Notes: generated by a model from the letters alone, not told the origin. A stretch of 64,000 bases of DNA from Cordylochernes scorpioides (GCA_030710605.1 CP092868.1:26913050-26977049); one strand, 5' to 3'; positions 20,145 to 32,984 are shown, numbered from the stretch's first letter. Translations and numbers: made by a program.

Positions 20145-23100
20145 GTAGATATACCACCATATACACACAGCACACACTTTCTGTAGACGTCGGTTGTAGC
20201 TAACTTGGAGATTTTCCTGTTGCCGAGAGATTCTATAAGGTCTAGAGAGGACTGTAGACGCCGTGTGGTAGATATACCATCATATACACAGCACACACTT
20301 TCTGTAGACGTCGGTTGTAGCTAACTTGGAGATTTTCCTGTTGCCGAGAGATTCTATAAGGTCTAGAGAGGACTGTAGACGCCGTGTGGTAGATATACCA
20401 TCATATACACAGCACACACTTTCTGTAGACGTCGGTTGTAGCTAACTTGGAGATTTTCCTGTTGCCGAGAGATTCTATAAGGTCTAGAGAGGACTGTAGA
20501 CGCCGTGTGGTAGATATACCATCATATACACAGCACACACTTTCTGTAGACGTCGGTTGTAGCTAACTTGGAGATTTTCCTGTTGCCGAGAGATTCTATA
20601 AGGTCTAGAGAGGACTGTAGACGCCGTGTGGTAGATATACCATCATATACACAGCACACACTTTCTGTAGACGTCGGTTGTAGCTAACTTGGAGATTTTC
20701 CTGTTGCCGAGAGATTCTATAAGGTCTAGAGAGGACTGTAGACGCCGTGTGGTAGATATACCATCATATACACAGCACACACTTTCTGTAGACGTCGGTT
20801 GTAGCTAACTTGGAGATTTTCCTGTTGCCGAGAGATTCTATAAGGTCTAGAGAGGACTGTAGACGCCGTGTGGTAGATATACCATCATATACACAGCACA
20901 CACTTTCTGTAGACGTCGGTTGTAGCTAACTTGGAGATTTTCCTGTTGCCGAGAGATTCTATAAGGTCTAGAGAGGACTGTAGACGCCGTGTGGTAGATA
21001 TACCATCATATACACAGCACACACTTTCTGTAGACGTCGGTTGTAGCTAACTTGGAGATTTTCCTGTTGCCGAGAGATTCTATAAGGTCTAGAGAGGACT
21101 GTAGACGCCGTGTGGTAGATATACCATCATATACACAGCACACACTTTCTGTAGACGTCGGTTGTAGCTAACTTGGAGATTTTCCTGTTGCCGAGAGATT
21201 CTATAAGTTCTAGAGAGGACTGTAGACGCCGTGTGGTAGATATACCATCATATACACACAGCACACACTTTCTGTAGACGTCGGTTGTAGCTAACTTGGA
21301 GATTTTCCTGTTGCCGAGAGATTCTATAAGGTCTAGAGAGAGCTGTAGACGCCGTGTGGTAGATATACCACCATATACACACAGCACACACTTTCTGTAG
21401 ACGTCGGTTGTAGCTAACTTGGAGATTTTCCTGTTGCCGAGAGATTCTATAAGGTCTAGAGAGGACTGTAGACGCCGTGTGGTAGATATACCATCATATA
21501 CACAGCACACACTTTCTGTAGACGTCGGTTGTAGCTAACTTGGAGATTTTCCTGTTGCCGAGAGATTCTATAAGGTCTAGAGAGGACTGTAGACGCCGTG
21601 TGGTAGATATACCATCATATACACAGCACACACTTTCTGTAGACGTCGGTTGTAGCTAACTTGGAGATTTTCCTGTTGCCGAGAGATTCTATAAGGTCTA
21701 GAGAGGACTGTAGACGCCGTGTGGTAGATATACCATCATATACACAGCACACACTTTCTGTAGACGTCGGTTGTAGCTAACTTGGAGATTTTCCTGTTGC
21801 CGAGAGATTCTATAAGGTCTAGAGAGGACTGTAGACGCCGTGTGGTAGATATACCATCATATACACAGCACACACTTTCTGTAGACGTCGGTTGTAGCTA
21901 ACTTGGAGATTTTCCTGTTGCCGAGAGATTCTATAAGGTCTAGAGAGGACTGTAGACGCCGTGTGGTAGATATACCATCATATACACAGCACACACTTTC
22001 TGTAGACGTCGGTTGTAGCTAACTTGGAGATTTTCCTGTTGCCGAGAGATTCTATAAGTTCTAGAGAGGACTGTAGACGCCGTGTGGTAGATATACCATC
22101 ATATACACACAGCACACACTTTCTGTAGACGTCGGTTGTAGCTAACTTGGAGATTTTCCTGTTGCCGAGAGATTCTATAAGGTCTAGAGAGAGCTGTAGA
22201 CGCCGTGTGGTAGATATACCACCATATACACACAGCACACACTTTCTGTAGACGTCGGTTGTAGCTAACTTGGAGATTTTCCTGTTGCCGAGAGATTCTA
22301 TAAGGTCTAGAGAGAGCTGTAGACGCCGTGTGGTAGATATACCACCATATACACACAGCACACACTTTCTGTAGACGTCGGTTGTAGCTAACTTGGAGAT
22401 TTTCCTGTTGCCGAGAGATTCTATAAGGTCTAGAGAGAGCTGTAGACGCCGTGTAGTAGATATACCATCATATACACACAGTACACCTTTTGTAGACGTC
22501 GCTTGTAGATAAATTAGAGATTTTCCTGTTGCCGAGAGATTCATTAAGGTCTAGAGAGAGCTGTAGACGCCGTGTAGTATATATACCATCATATACACAC
22601 AGCACACACTTTCTGTAGACGTCGGTTGTAGCTAACTTGGAGATTTTCCTGTTGCCGAGAGATTCTATAAGGTCTAGAGAGAGCTGTAGACGCCGTGTAG
22701 TATATATACCATCATATACACACAGTACACTTTCTGTAGACGTCGCTTGTAGATAAATTAGAGATTTTCCTGTTGCCGAGAGATTCTATAAGGTCTAGAG
22801 AGAGCTGTAGACGCCGTGTAGTAGATATACCATCATATACACACAGTACACTTTCTGTAGACGTCGCTTGTAGATAAATTAGAGATTTTCCTGTTGCCGA
22901 GAGATTCTATAAGGTCTAGAGAGAGCTGTAGACGCCGTGTAGTAGATATACCATCATATACACACAGTACACTTTCTGTAGACGTCGCTTGTAGATAAAT
23001 TAGATATTTTCCTGTTGCCGAGAGATTCTATAAGGTCTAGAGAGAGCTGTAGACGCCGTGTAGTAGATATACCATCATATACACACAGTACACTTTCTGT

Positions 23101-24975
23101 AGACGTCGCTTGTAGATAAATTAGAGATTTTCCTGTTGCCGAGAGATTCTATAAGGTCTAGAGAGAGCTGTAGACGCCGTGTAGTAGATATACCATCATA
23201 TACACACAGTACACTTTCTGTAGACGTCGCTTGTAGATAACTTGGAGATTTTCCTGTTGCCGAGAGATTCTATAAGGTCTAGAGAGAGCTGTAGACGCCG
23301 TGTAGTAGATATACCATCATATACACACAGTACACTTTCTGTAGACGTCGCTTGTAGATAAATTAGAGATTTTCCTGTTGCCGAGAGATTCTATAAGGTC
23401 TAGAGAGAGCTGTAGACGCCGTGTAGTAGATATACCATCATATACACACAGTACACCTTCTGTAGACGTCGCTTGTAGATAGATTAGAGATTTTCCTGTT
23501 GCCGAGAGATTCTATAAGGTCTAGAGAGAGCTGTAGACGCCGTGTAGTAGATATACTATCATATACACACAGCACACACTTTCTGTAGACGTCGCTTGTA
23601 GATAAATTAGAGATTTTCCTGTTGCCGAGAGATTCTATAAGGTCTAGAGAGAGCTCTAGACGCCGTGTAGTAGATATACCATCATATACACACAGCACAC
23701 ACTTTCTGTAGACGTCGGTTGTAGCTAACTTGGAGATTTTCCTGTTGCCGAGAGATTCTATAAGGTCTAGAGAGAGCTGTAGACGCCGTGTAGTAGATAT
23801 ACCATCATATACACACAGTACACTTTCTGTAGACGTCGCTTGTAGATAAATTAGAGATTTTCCTGTTGCCGAGAGATTCTATAAGGTCTAGAGAGAGCTG
23901 TAGACGCCGTGTAGTAGATATACCATCATATACACACAGTACACTTTCTGTAGACGTCGCTTGTAGATAAATTAGAGATTTTCCTGTTGCTGAGAGATTC
24001 TATAAGGTCTAGAGAGGGCCAGTAGACGCCGTGTAGTAGATATACCATCATATACACACAGCACACACTTTCTGTAGACGTCGCTTGTAGATAACTTGGA
24101 GATTTTCCTGTTGCCGAGAGATTCATTAAGGTCTAGAGAGAGCTGTAGACGCCGTGTAGTAGATATACCATCATATACACACAGAACACACTTTCTGTAG
24201 ACGTCGCTTGTAGATAACCTGGAGATTTTCCTGTTACTGAGAGATTATATAAGGTCTAGAGAGCGCAGTAGACGCCGTGTAGTAGATATACCATCATATA
24301 CACACAGTACACTTTCTGTAGACGTCTCTTGTATATAACTTGGAGATTTTCCTGTTGCTGCGAGATTCTATAAGGTCTAGAGAGAGCTGTAGACGCCGTG
24401 TAGTAGATATACCATCATATACACTCACTTTCTGTAGACTTCTCTTGTAGATAACTTGAAGATTTTCCTGTTGCCGAGATATTCATTAAGGTCTAGAGAG
24501 AGCTGTAGACGCCGTGTGGTAGATATACCATCATATACACACAGCACGCACTTTCTGTAGACGTCGCTTGTAGATAACTTGGAGATTTTCCTGTTGCCGA
24601 GAGATTCTAGGCGGTCTAGAGAGAGCTGTAGACGCCGTGTAGTAGATATACACACAGAACACACTTTCTGTAGATCTCTCTTGTAGATAACATGGAGAAT
24701 AACTTGTTGCCGAGAGATTCTATAAGGTTTAGAGAGGACCAGTAGATGCCATGTGGTAGATATACACACAGTACACTTTCTGTAGACGTCGCTTGTAGAT
24801 ACCTTAGAGATTTTCCTGTTGCCGAGAGATTCTATAAGGTCTAGAGAGGGCTGTAGACGTCGTGTGGTAGATATACCATCATATACACACAGCAAACTTT
24901 CTGTAGACTTCTCCTGTAGAGATTCTATAAGGTCTAGAGAGGACCAGTAGACGCCGTGCAGTAGACACTGTAGAT
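20145..24975. repeat. 121-bp satellite (about 40 units) with two subfamilies
   Basis: The unit runs GTAGATATACCATCATATAC, CACTTTCTGTAGACGTCGGT, TGTAGCTAACTTGGAGATTT, CCTGTTGCCGAGAGATTC, TATAAGGTCTAGAGAGGACT, GTAGACGCCGTGTG. Units up to about 22450 are almost identical. After that a second subfamily dominates (GTCGCTTGTAGATAAATTAG, GTGTAGTAG), with decay and length changes after about 24170. Variant markers (AAGTTCTAGAG, CACCATATACACACAG) recur about 850 bp apart, indicating a 7-unit higher-order repeat. Minus-strand frames arise only where units are 123 bp. Confidence 0.9.
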
Positions 24976-25284
24976 ATAAAGTAGTAATTGCCAAGAACCT
25001 GTCAAACATGTTCGTAATAATTAAAGACCGACGCTTCACTTCAAACTTTTTCTTTGTTTTGCCATCAATTTCTTTAATTGAACCACGTCATTTTTTTTTG
25101 AATGAGTGAGAGCTAATTTGCCAAAGTGCAGTAAAAGGTTGGTTTGATGTGATTGGTAATGACAGACCATCGCTTTTTAGAATTCTAATAATCTATCATC
25201 AGACACCATGTATTATATTCTATACTTTTATCTCCTTATCTATATATTTAATATAGTTTAAAATAAATAACTTTTGCATTTTAA
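24976..25284. other. Unassigned AT-rich sequence
   Basis: No gene or element is recognised. Confidence 0.35.
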
Positions 25285-25528
25285 AATGCTTTTACTGTAG
25301 GTGCACCACATGTCTACACATGTGAAAATCAGTTCGACTTTTGCACTTACAAATATGCCAGAGGCCCGTTTGGTTACTTGCACTCGCTGGTGGGTTTGGA
25401 CTTTTGCAAGAATCGGGGGCCATTGGAGCATTCTTTTTTTATAATCAGAAAAAAATGTCCGAAGTGGGAATCGAACCTGGGTCGTAGCGGTAGAAAACCA
25501 ACGGTTTAGACCATCCTTCCACCGACCC
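25285..25528 (-). mobile_element. tRNA-derived SINE
   Basis: Reverse-strand copy with body and tRNA-like head (GTGGGAATCGAACCTGGG B box, then CGTAGCGGTAGAAAACCAAC and GGTTTAGACCATCCTTCCAC). The 3' tail palindrome is missing. Confidence 0.75.
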
Positions 25529-25811
25529 TCTAATTATAGTGTATTATGAATGTAAATCAAATGTATTCAAAGAGACTAATGATGTAGTTTAAACTTGTAC
25601 ATATCATCTATGGTGCTACATATGGTAGAATTTCATTGAAATCATTAAGCAATGATATGAATAATGTATAGTATGTTTTATCTAAATGTTGTAAGCTAGT
25701 ATTAATATTAATAGAACAACAATGATGATAGCATATTTACCTATACAGTTAGGCCTTTCTTGAACGTTTTCTTTACCTTTGTCAGTTGTCACCTTTGATT
25801 CGGTCGTCGGG
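25529..25811. other. Unassigned sequence
   Basis: Nothing recognised. Confidence 0.35.
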
Positions 25812-26088
25812 GGATCGGTGGAAGGATGGTCTAAACCATTGATTTTCGACCGCTACGACCGGGTTCGATTCCCGCATTGGGCACTTTTTTTATGTAAAAA
25901 AAAATGCTTAAATAACCCCCGATTCTTGCAAAAGTCCAACCCCACCAGCGAGTTCAAGTAACCAAACGGGGCCCTGGCACATTTGTAAGTGCAAAGTCGA
26001 ACTGTTTTTCCCATGTGTAGATATGTGGTGCACTTAAAGTAAAAGCAGTCGCCTACTTCTACCCACCATGATTATCATGGCCTGTACT
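25812..26088 (+). mobile_element. tRNA-derived SINE
   Basis: The head GATCGGTGGAAGGATGGTCT...GGGTTCGATTCCCGC has a perfect B box. The full body runs to CATGATTATCATGGCCTGTAC, where the sequence passes directly into a 111-bp element that has lost its left terminus. Confidence 0.75.
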
Positions 26089-28126
26089 AAAGGAAGTGGA
26101 AATCCTTTGACGTCTCCGGTCGTCTGTGTTATCTCGTGTGTCTTCAATAAAGGTCACTATAATATCTTTCAGAGTTATTGTCTGAATCCCATTATACATG
26201 GTAAAAGGTACAGCTTTCTTAAGTTTTGTTCCCACTCGGTTATCTCGTGTGTCTTCAATAAAGGTCACTATAATATCTTTCAGAGTTATTGTCTGAATCC
26301 CATTATACATGGTAAAAGGTACAGCTTTCTTAAGTTTTGTTCCCACTCGGTTATCTCGTGTGTCTTCAATAAAGGTCACTGTAATATCTTTCAGAGTTAT
26401 TGTCTGAATCCCATTATACATGGTAAAAGGTACAGCTTTCTTAAGTTTTGTTCCCACTCGGTTATCTCGTGTGTCTTCAATAAAGGTCACTGTAATATCT
26501 TTCAGAGTTATTGTCTGAATCCCATTATACATGCTAAAAGGTACAGCTTTCTTAAGTTTTGTTCCCACTCGGTTATCTCGTGTGTCTTCAATAAAGGTCA
26601 CTGTAATATCTTTCAGAGTTATTGTCTGAATCCCATTATACATGGTAAAAGGTACAGCTTTCTTAAGTTTTGTTCCCACTCGGTTATCTCGTGTGTCTTC
26701 AATAAAGGTCACTGTAATATCTTTCAGAGTTATTGTCTGAATCCCATTATACATGCTAAAAGGTACAGCTTTCTTAAGTTTTGTTCCCACTCGGTTATCT
26801 CGTGTGTCTTCAATAAAGGTCACTGTAATATCTTTCAGAGTTATTGTCTGAATCCCATTATACATGGTAAAAGGTACAGCTTTCTTAAGTTTTGTTCCCA
26901 CTCGGTTATCTCGTGTGTCTTCAATAAAGGTCACTGTAATATCTTTCAGAGTTATTGTCTGAATCCCATTATACATGGTAAAAGGTACAGCTTTCTTAAG
27001 TTTTGTTCCCACTTGGTTATCTCGTGTGTCTTCAATAAAGGTCACTGTAATATCTTTCAGAGTTATTGTCTGAATCCCATTATACATGGTAAAAGGTACA
27101 GCTTTCTTAAGTTTTGTTCCCACTCGGTTATCTCGTGTGTCTTCAATAAAGGTCACTGTAATATCTTTCAGAGTTATTGTCTGAATCCCATTATACATGC
27201 TAAAAGGTACAGCTTTCTTAAGTTTTGTTCCCACTCGGTTATCTCGTGTGTCTTCAATAAAGGTCACTGTAATATCTTTCAGAGTTATTGTCTGAATCCC
27301 ATTATACATGCTAAAAGGTACAGATTTCTTAAGTTTTGTTCCCACTCGGTTATCTCGTGTGTCTTCAATAAAGGTCACTGTAATATCCTTCAGAGTTATT
27401 GTCTGAATCCCAATATACATGCTAAAAGGTACAACTTCCTTAAGTTTTGTTTACACTTGGTTATCTTGTGTGTCTTCAATAAAGGTCACTGTAATATCTT
27501 TCATAGTTATTGTCTGAATCCCGATATATATGATAAAAGGTAAAACTTCCTTAAGTTTTGTTCACACTTGGTTATCTCGAGTGTCTTCAATAAAGGTCAC
27601 TGTAATATCTTTCAGAGTTATTGTCTGAATCCCGATATACATGCTAAAAGGTAAAACTTCCTTAAGTTTTGTTCACACTTGGTTATCTCGTGTGTCTTCA
27701 ATAAAGGTCACTGTAATATCTTTCAGAGTTATTGTCTGAATCCCGATATACATGCTAAAAGGTACAACTTCCTTAAGTTTTGTTCACACTTGGTTATCTC
27801 GTGTGTCTTCAATAAAGGTCACTGTAATATCTTTCAGAGTTATTGTCTGAATCCCGATATATATGATAAAAGGTAAAACTTCCTTAAGTTTTGTTCACAC
27901 TTGGTTATCTCGAGTGTCTTCAATAAAGGTCACTGTAATATCTTTCAGAGTTATTGTCTGAATCCAGATATACATGCTAAAAGGTACAACTTCCTTAAGT
28001 TTTGTTCACACTTGGTTATCTCGTGTATCTTCAATAAAGGTCACTGTAATATCTTTCAGAGTTATTGTCTGAATCCTGATTACATGGTAAAAGGTACAAC
28101 CACCTTAAGTTTTATGTCCATGAGTG
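26089..28126 (+). mobile_element. 111-bp array (about 18 units), left terminus lost
   Basis: The linker GGAAGTGGAAATCCTTTGAC and GTCTCCGGTCGTCTGTG is followed by about twelve highly uniform units (subtype ATCCCATTATACATGG, GTTCCCACTCGGTTATC), then six of the common subtype (ATCCCGATATACATG, GTTCACACTTGG). The right terminus is TTTTATGTCCATGAGTG. Frames of 491 codons (plus) and 453 codons (minus) overlap completely because the unit is 37 codons and stop-free in one frame of each strand. They are not genes. Confidence 0.85.
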
Positions 28127-28429
28127 AACATAGAAAATAATGAGAAGTAAATGAAACATAATGAGTACAAGTTTTCATGCAAGACGCCCTTCTACTTTTG
28201 TATCCGTAGAAAGACATCTTGTCCAAAAGCTTGTACAATCATCCTCTTATAAAATTAGCTCCCTGACTTGTGTGTCTTCTTTTATAAAAATAGATATTTT
28301 AAAAGTCTCAATTTATGTGAAAAAATAGTACAAAAGTGAATTTGTACTTGGATATACCTATTTCATTGTTTTTCAAGATGTCCCTAAAGACCAGCTTTTT
28401 TTTGGGGTCGTTGATGTACACCTTACACT
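28127..28429. other. Unassigned sequence
   Basis: Nothing recognised. Confidence 0.35.
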
Positions 28430-28620
28430 ACACTCACGACGGCCAACATCTCCGAAACGTGTATGTGGTTAGCTTTTCCTGATTAATCGAGAAACGGTAT
28501 TTGGCCAATTTTTGAATACATTTTTTAAATAATCAACAATTTGTTGATTTTTATTCCGATAGAGAGCGCAAGCCATCAGGAATTTTTAGCTAGACGATAA
28601 GGAGATGTCTGTTTTGTTAG
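28430..28620. mobile_element. Half of a foldback element (GCGCCATCT family)
   Basis: The right arm only: CGAAACGTGTATGTGGTTAG, TGATTAATCGAGAAACGGTA, TTCCGATAGAGAGCGCAAGC. Confidence 0.55.
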
Positions 28621-28825
28621 TTTTAATTTAGTTTGATAGATGGTGATATGTAACATGTCTTTTAATAAGAGTGTAGGTGAAGGCGAGATTGTGTCAAATG
28701 TGTCAACTTCACTTGTCACAAATGTTGACAATTGATTGAGTGGTAGCTCTCCACTTTCTATACTTATCTTTTTTTCATAAAACCCTTATACATTACCTTT
28801 TTTTTATCATAGAGAGAAAGATATA

Positions 28826-29915
28826 CAGTACTCCATCAGATGACACTCCCGCTAGAGGACACCTCTCTATAAAGGACAGTTTTCATCGCTAAAAATACCA
28901 TTTTTACTATTTAGTAACTCTCCGGTAAGAGGACACCTCTCTACAAAGGACAGTTTTCATTTACAAAATAACCATTTTTACTATTTAGTAACTCTCCGGT
29001 TAGAGGACACCTTTCTATAAAGAACAGTTTTCATTTACAAAATTACCATTTTTACTATTTAGTAACTCTCCGGTAAGAAGACACCTCTCTACAAAAGACA
29101 GTTTTCATTTACAAAATTACCATTTTTACTATTTAGTAACTCTCCGGTAAGAGGACACCTCTCTACAAAGGACAGTTTTCATTTACAAAATTACCATTTT
29201 TACTATTTAGTAACTCTCCGGTAAGAGGACACCTCTCTACAAAGGACAGTTTTCATTTACAAAATTACCATTTTTACTATTTAGTAACTCTCCGGTAAGA
29301 GGACACCTCTCTACAAAGGACAGTTTTCATTTACAAAATTACCATTTTTACTATTTAGTAACTCTCCGGTAAGAGGACACCTCTCTACAAAGGACAGTTT
29401 TCATTTACAAAATTACCATTTTTACTATTTAGTAACTCTCCGGTAAGAGGACACCTCTCTACAAAGGACAGTTTTCATTTACAAAATTACCATTTTTACT
29501 ATTTAGTAACTCTCCGGTAAGAGGACACCTCTCTACAAAGGACAGTTTTCATCGCTAAAAATGCCATTTTTACTATTTAGTAACTCTCCGGTAAGAAGAC
29601 ACCTCTCTACAAAAGACAGTTTTCATTTACAAAATTACCATTTTTACTATTTAGTAACTCTCCGGTAAGAGGACACCTCTCTACAAAGGACAGTTTTCAT
29701 TTACAAAATTACCATTTTTACTATTTAGTAACTCTCCGGTAAGAGGACACCTCTCTACAAAGGACAGTTTTCATTTACAAAATTACCATTTTTACTATTT
29801 AGTAACTCTCCGGTAAGAAGACACCTCTCTACAAAAGACAGTTTTCATATATAAAATTACCATTTTTACTATTTAGTAACTCTCCAGTAAGAGAACTCTC
29901 TATAGAAAACTCTCA
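28826..29915. repeat. 74-bp satellite (about 14 units) with MITE-like ends
   Basis: The unit runs GGACACCTCTCTACAAAGGA, CAGTTTTCATTTACAAAATT, ACCATTTTTACTATTTAG, TAACTCTCCGGTAAGA. The left edge reads TACAGTACTCCATCAG then GCTAGAGGACACCTCTCTA, similar to pogo-like termini (compare TACAGTAGAACCTCTG at 39833). The right edge is ACTCTCCAGTAAGAGAACTC. It is non-coding. Confidence 0.85.
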
Positions 29916-30205
29916 GTTCCACAACTAGGTGTTGTTTTTTTTAGAGAAACATTCTATTGTAGTAATATATTTTTTTCATTTTTTCCTCATTCAATTAGAG
30001 TTAAAAAGTGGTCGTTAAAAATAATAATGAATATTCTTCAATGGTAATTTCAATTTTAAATTTCTTTTCCTTTATATTGCTATACAGAGATCATTCATAA
30101 TTTATCCATTTCTACTGTATTGAGATTGAAACTATTTTATCTTTCATCGTTCATATATAAGGTTATTGAAAATAGAGCAATTCATATTTAATTCTTTAGA
30201 TAATA
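29916..30205. other. Unassigned AT-rich sequence
   Basis: Nothing recognised. Confidence 0.35.
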
Positions 30206-30525
30206 AAAAGGCATATATTGGATTTAATAAAATATTTATTTTGCTAATATTTCGGTTAGCTGAACGCCAAACCTTTATCAAGTCATTACATTTTTGTATA
30301 CACACACTCAGTGCCGCATAGTGTTATAATATCACAGCTGAAATCGTTTAAAATACAAAGTAGTTGGGGGGAAATTTGTGCATGAAAAAATTATTCAAAA
30401 TTTACAATCAGAATAGGTTAAATATTTTAATATATTAAAGGAAAAATAATGAGGTCTATCTAATATTGGCAAAATAAATCTTTAATTAAATCCAATATAT
30501 GCCTTTTTATTATCTAATATAAGGT
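30206..30525. mobile_element. Inverted Penelope-type termini
   Basis: AATAAAAAGGCATATATTGG at the left returns as CCAATATATGCCTTTTTATT at the right, each with AATAAATATTTTATT-like stretches. Inside is GCTGAACGCCAAACCTTTAT. This is the same family as the foldback at 6468-6662, with a 170-bp unrelated centre. Confidence 0.55.
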
Positions 30526-31184
30526 TAAATAAGTTAAATATTACAATAAGTTTCCGGTGATGAGTTTCTTTTCATATTTATTTAACGCAACCTCGAGCTT
30601 TCAGACATCTCTGCTCTTCTACAGGAAAACATAAAAACGAATAAAACGCTGATAGATTCTAACTAATTATAAATAAATATATGTCATAATATATGCTCTT
30701 CCAGGATTAATAAAACAAACCAACAGCCAACGAGAGAGAAATGGGCCGCTAAAGCGAGACACTTTAGACGACTAACTAACGACCATTTTTTGGCCACATT
30801 CCTGAGGGGGGCGTCACCACCTGGCGACTATCCTGGTTAGCCCCCCCGGTTGTGTACACAGGGAAAACAGTCGTTCAGCGGATAACGTCTCGCTCGCTCT
30901 CGGCTGGCTGCCTGGATGATTGCTCTAACAACTCGTCGTGTGATTATTTCTACTCCTCACCACATTTACCACTATATTGTCACATATATATATTATATTA
31001 GTTTGAAATCTGGTACAGATTAGGTTTATGTACAGTAAGGGCTTTTTGTTGTCCAGGGTGTGTTAGCTCCCTCAGGAATTCTTGAGCCCAGAATTATAAA
31101 TTGGGATCTTTGAAAGTCGATATACATATACGCAGACTAAAGGCGAAGCTTTTCTCTAAATGTCGAAATTTGATTTCTCCTTGT
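30526..31184. other. Penelope-type fragment, then unassigned GC-richer segment
   Basis: 30585-30660 carries CTCGAGCTTTCAGACATCTC and CTTCTACAGGAAAACATAAA, a Penelope pseudo-LTR fragment. 30700-30960 has higher GC content than its surroundings and includes a run of seven C near 30841. No frame, RNA motif or repeat is recognised there. Confidence 0.35.
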
Positions 31185-32880
31185 TCAATGCCATCCTCTA
31201 CTGAGGGTGGGCCACGTGGTCTCTCCATATCTCCCTCCTTCAATGCCTTCCTCTACTGAGGGTGGGCCACATAATCTCTCCATATCTCCCTCCTTCAATG
31301 CCTTCCTCTACTGAGGGTGGGCCACATGGTCTCTCCATATCTCCCTCCTACAGTGCCTTCCTCTACTGAGGGTGGGCCACATGGTCTCTCCATATCTCCC
31401 TCCTTCAGTGATTTCCTATACTGAGGGTGGGCCACATGGTCTCTCCATATCTCCCTCCTTCAATGCCTTCCTCTACTGAGGGTGGGCCACATGGTCTCTC
31501 CATATCTCCCTCCTTCAATGCCTTTCTCTACTGAGGATGGGCCACATGGTCTCTCCATATCTCCCTCCTTCAATGCCTTCCTCTACTGAGGATGGGCCAC
31601 ATGGTCTCTCCATATCTCCCTCCTTCAATGCCTTCCTCTACTGAGGGTGGGCCACATGGTCTCTCCATATCTCCCTCCTTTAATGCCTTCCTCTACTGAA
31701 GGTGGGCCACATGGTCTCTCCATATCTCCCTCTTTCAATGCCTTCCTCTACTGAGGGTGGGCCACATGATCTCTCCATATCTCCCTCCTTCAATGTCTTC
31801 CTCTACTGAGGGTGGGTCACATGGTCTCTCCATATCTCCCTCCTTTAATGCCTTCCTCTACTGAAGGTGGGCCACATGGTCTCTCCATATCTCCCTCCTT
31901 CAATGCCTTCCTCTACTGAGGGTGGGCCACATGGTCTCTCCATACTCCCTCCTTCAATGCCTTCCTCTACTGAGGGTGGGCCACATGGTCTCTCCATACT
32001 CCCTCCTTCAATGCCTTCCTCTACTGAGGGTGGGCCACATGGTCTCTCCATATCTCCCTCCTTCAATGCCTTCCTCTACTGAGGGTGGGCCACATGGTCT
32101 CTCCATATCCCCTCCTTCAATGCCTTCCTCTACTGAGGGTGGGCCACGTGGTCTCTCAATATCTCCCTCCTTCAATGTCTTCCTCTACTGAGGGTGGGCC
32201 ACATGGTCTCTCCATATCTCCCTCCTTCAATGCCTTCCTCTACTGAGGGTGGGCCACGTGGTCTCTCAATATCTCCCTCCTTCAATGCCTTCCTCTCCTG
32301 AGGGTGGGCCACGTGGTCTCTCAATATCTCCCTCCTTCAATGTCTTCCTCTACTGAGGGTAGGCCACATGGTCTCTCCATATCTTCCTCCTTCAATGCCT
32401 TCCTCTACTGAGGGTGGGCCACGTGGTCTCTCCATATCTCCCTCCTTCAATGCCTTCCTCTACTGAGGGTGGGCCACGTGGTCTCTCAATATCTCCCTCC
32501 TTCAATGTCTTCCTCTACTGAGGGTAGGCCACATGGTCTCTCCATATCTCCCTCCTTCAATGCCTTCCTTTACTGAGGGTGGACCACATGGTCTCTCCAT
32601 ATCTCCCTCCTTCAATGTCTTCCTCTACTGAGGGTGGGCCACATGGTCTCTCCATATCTCCCTCTTTCAGTGCCTTCCTCTACTGAGGGTGGGCCACATG
32701 GTCTCTCCACATCTCCCTCCTTTAATGCATTCCTCTACTGAGGGTAGGCCACGTGGTCTCTCCATATCTCCCTCCTTCGATGCCTTCCTCTACTGAGGGT
32801 GGGCCACATGGTCTCTCCATATTTCCCTCTTTTCAATGTCTTCCTCTACTGAGGGTGGGCCACATGGTCTCTCCATACTT
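31185..32880. repeat. 55-bp minisatellite (about 31 units)
   Basis: The unit runs GGTCTCTCCATATCTCCCTC, CTTCAATGCCTTCCTCTAC, TGAGGGTGGGCCACAT. On the minus strand each unit contains ATGGAGAGACCATGTGGCCC then ACCCTCAGTAG, the last codons and stop of the adjoining LINE fragment. The array is therefore a tandem expansion of that LINE's 3' end. The paralogous position in copy A holds about two units. Confidence 0.9.
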
Positions 32881-32927
32881 CCTCCGCCATCCTCTTCATG
32901 TCCTCGTAGGTGTGTCGTCCAGTCCAT
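32846..32927 (-). pseudogene. LINE C-terminal end (downstream of U6 insertion)
   Basis: The minus-strand frame gives WTGRHTYEDMKRMAE, then WRDHVAHPQ and a TAG stop. W-T-G followed by a helix and a W-R motif is typical of the last residues of many LINE reverse-transcriptase proteins. It is in frame with 33045-33213 if the U6 insertion and one target-site copy are ignored. Confidence 0.55.
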
Positions 32928-32934
32928 TGTTTTA

Positions 32935-32984
32935 GAACGCTTCACGATTTTGCGTTTCATCCTTGCGCAGAGGCTATACAAATA

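Noticed and set aside
21978..22544. 188-codon minus-strand frame
   Set aside because: Arises only where 121-bp satellite units are 123 bp long; a repeat artefact.
20145..24975. CRISPR-like array
   Set aside because: Units are contiguous and homogeneous with no unique spacers, in a eukaryotic context; it is a satellite.
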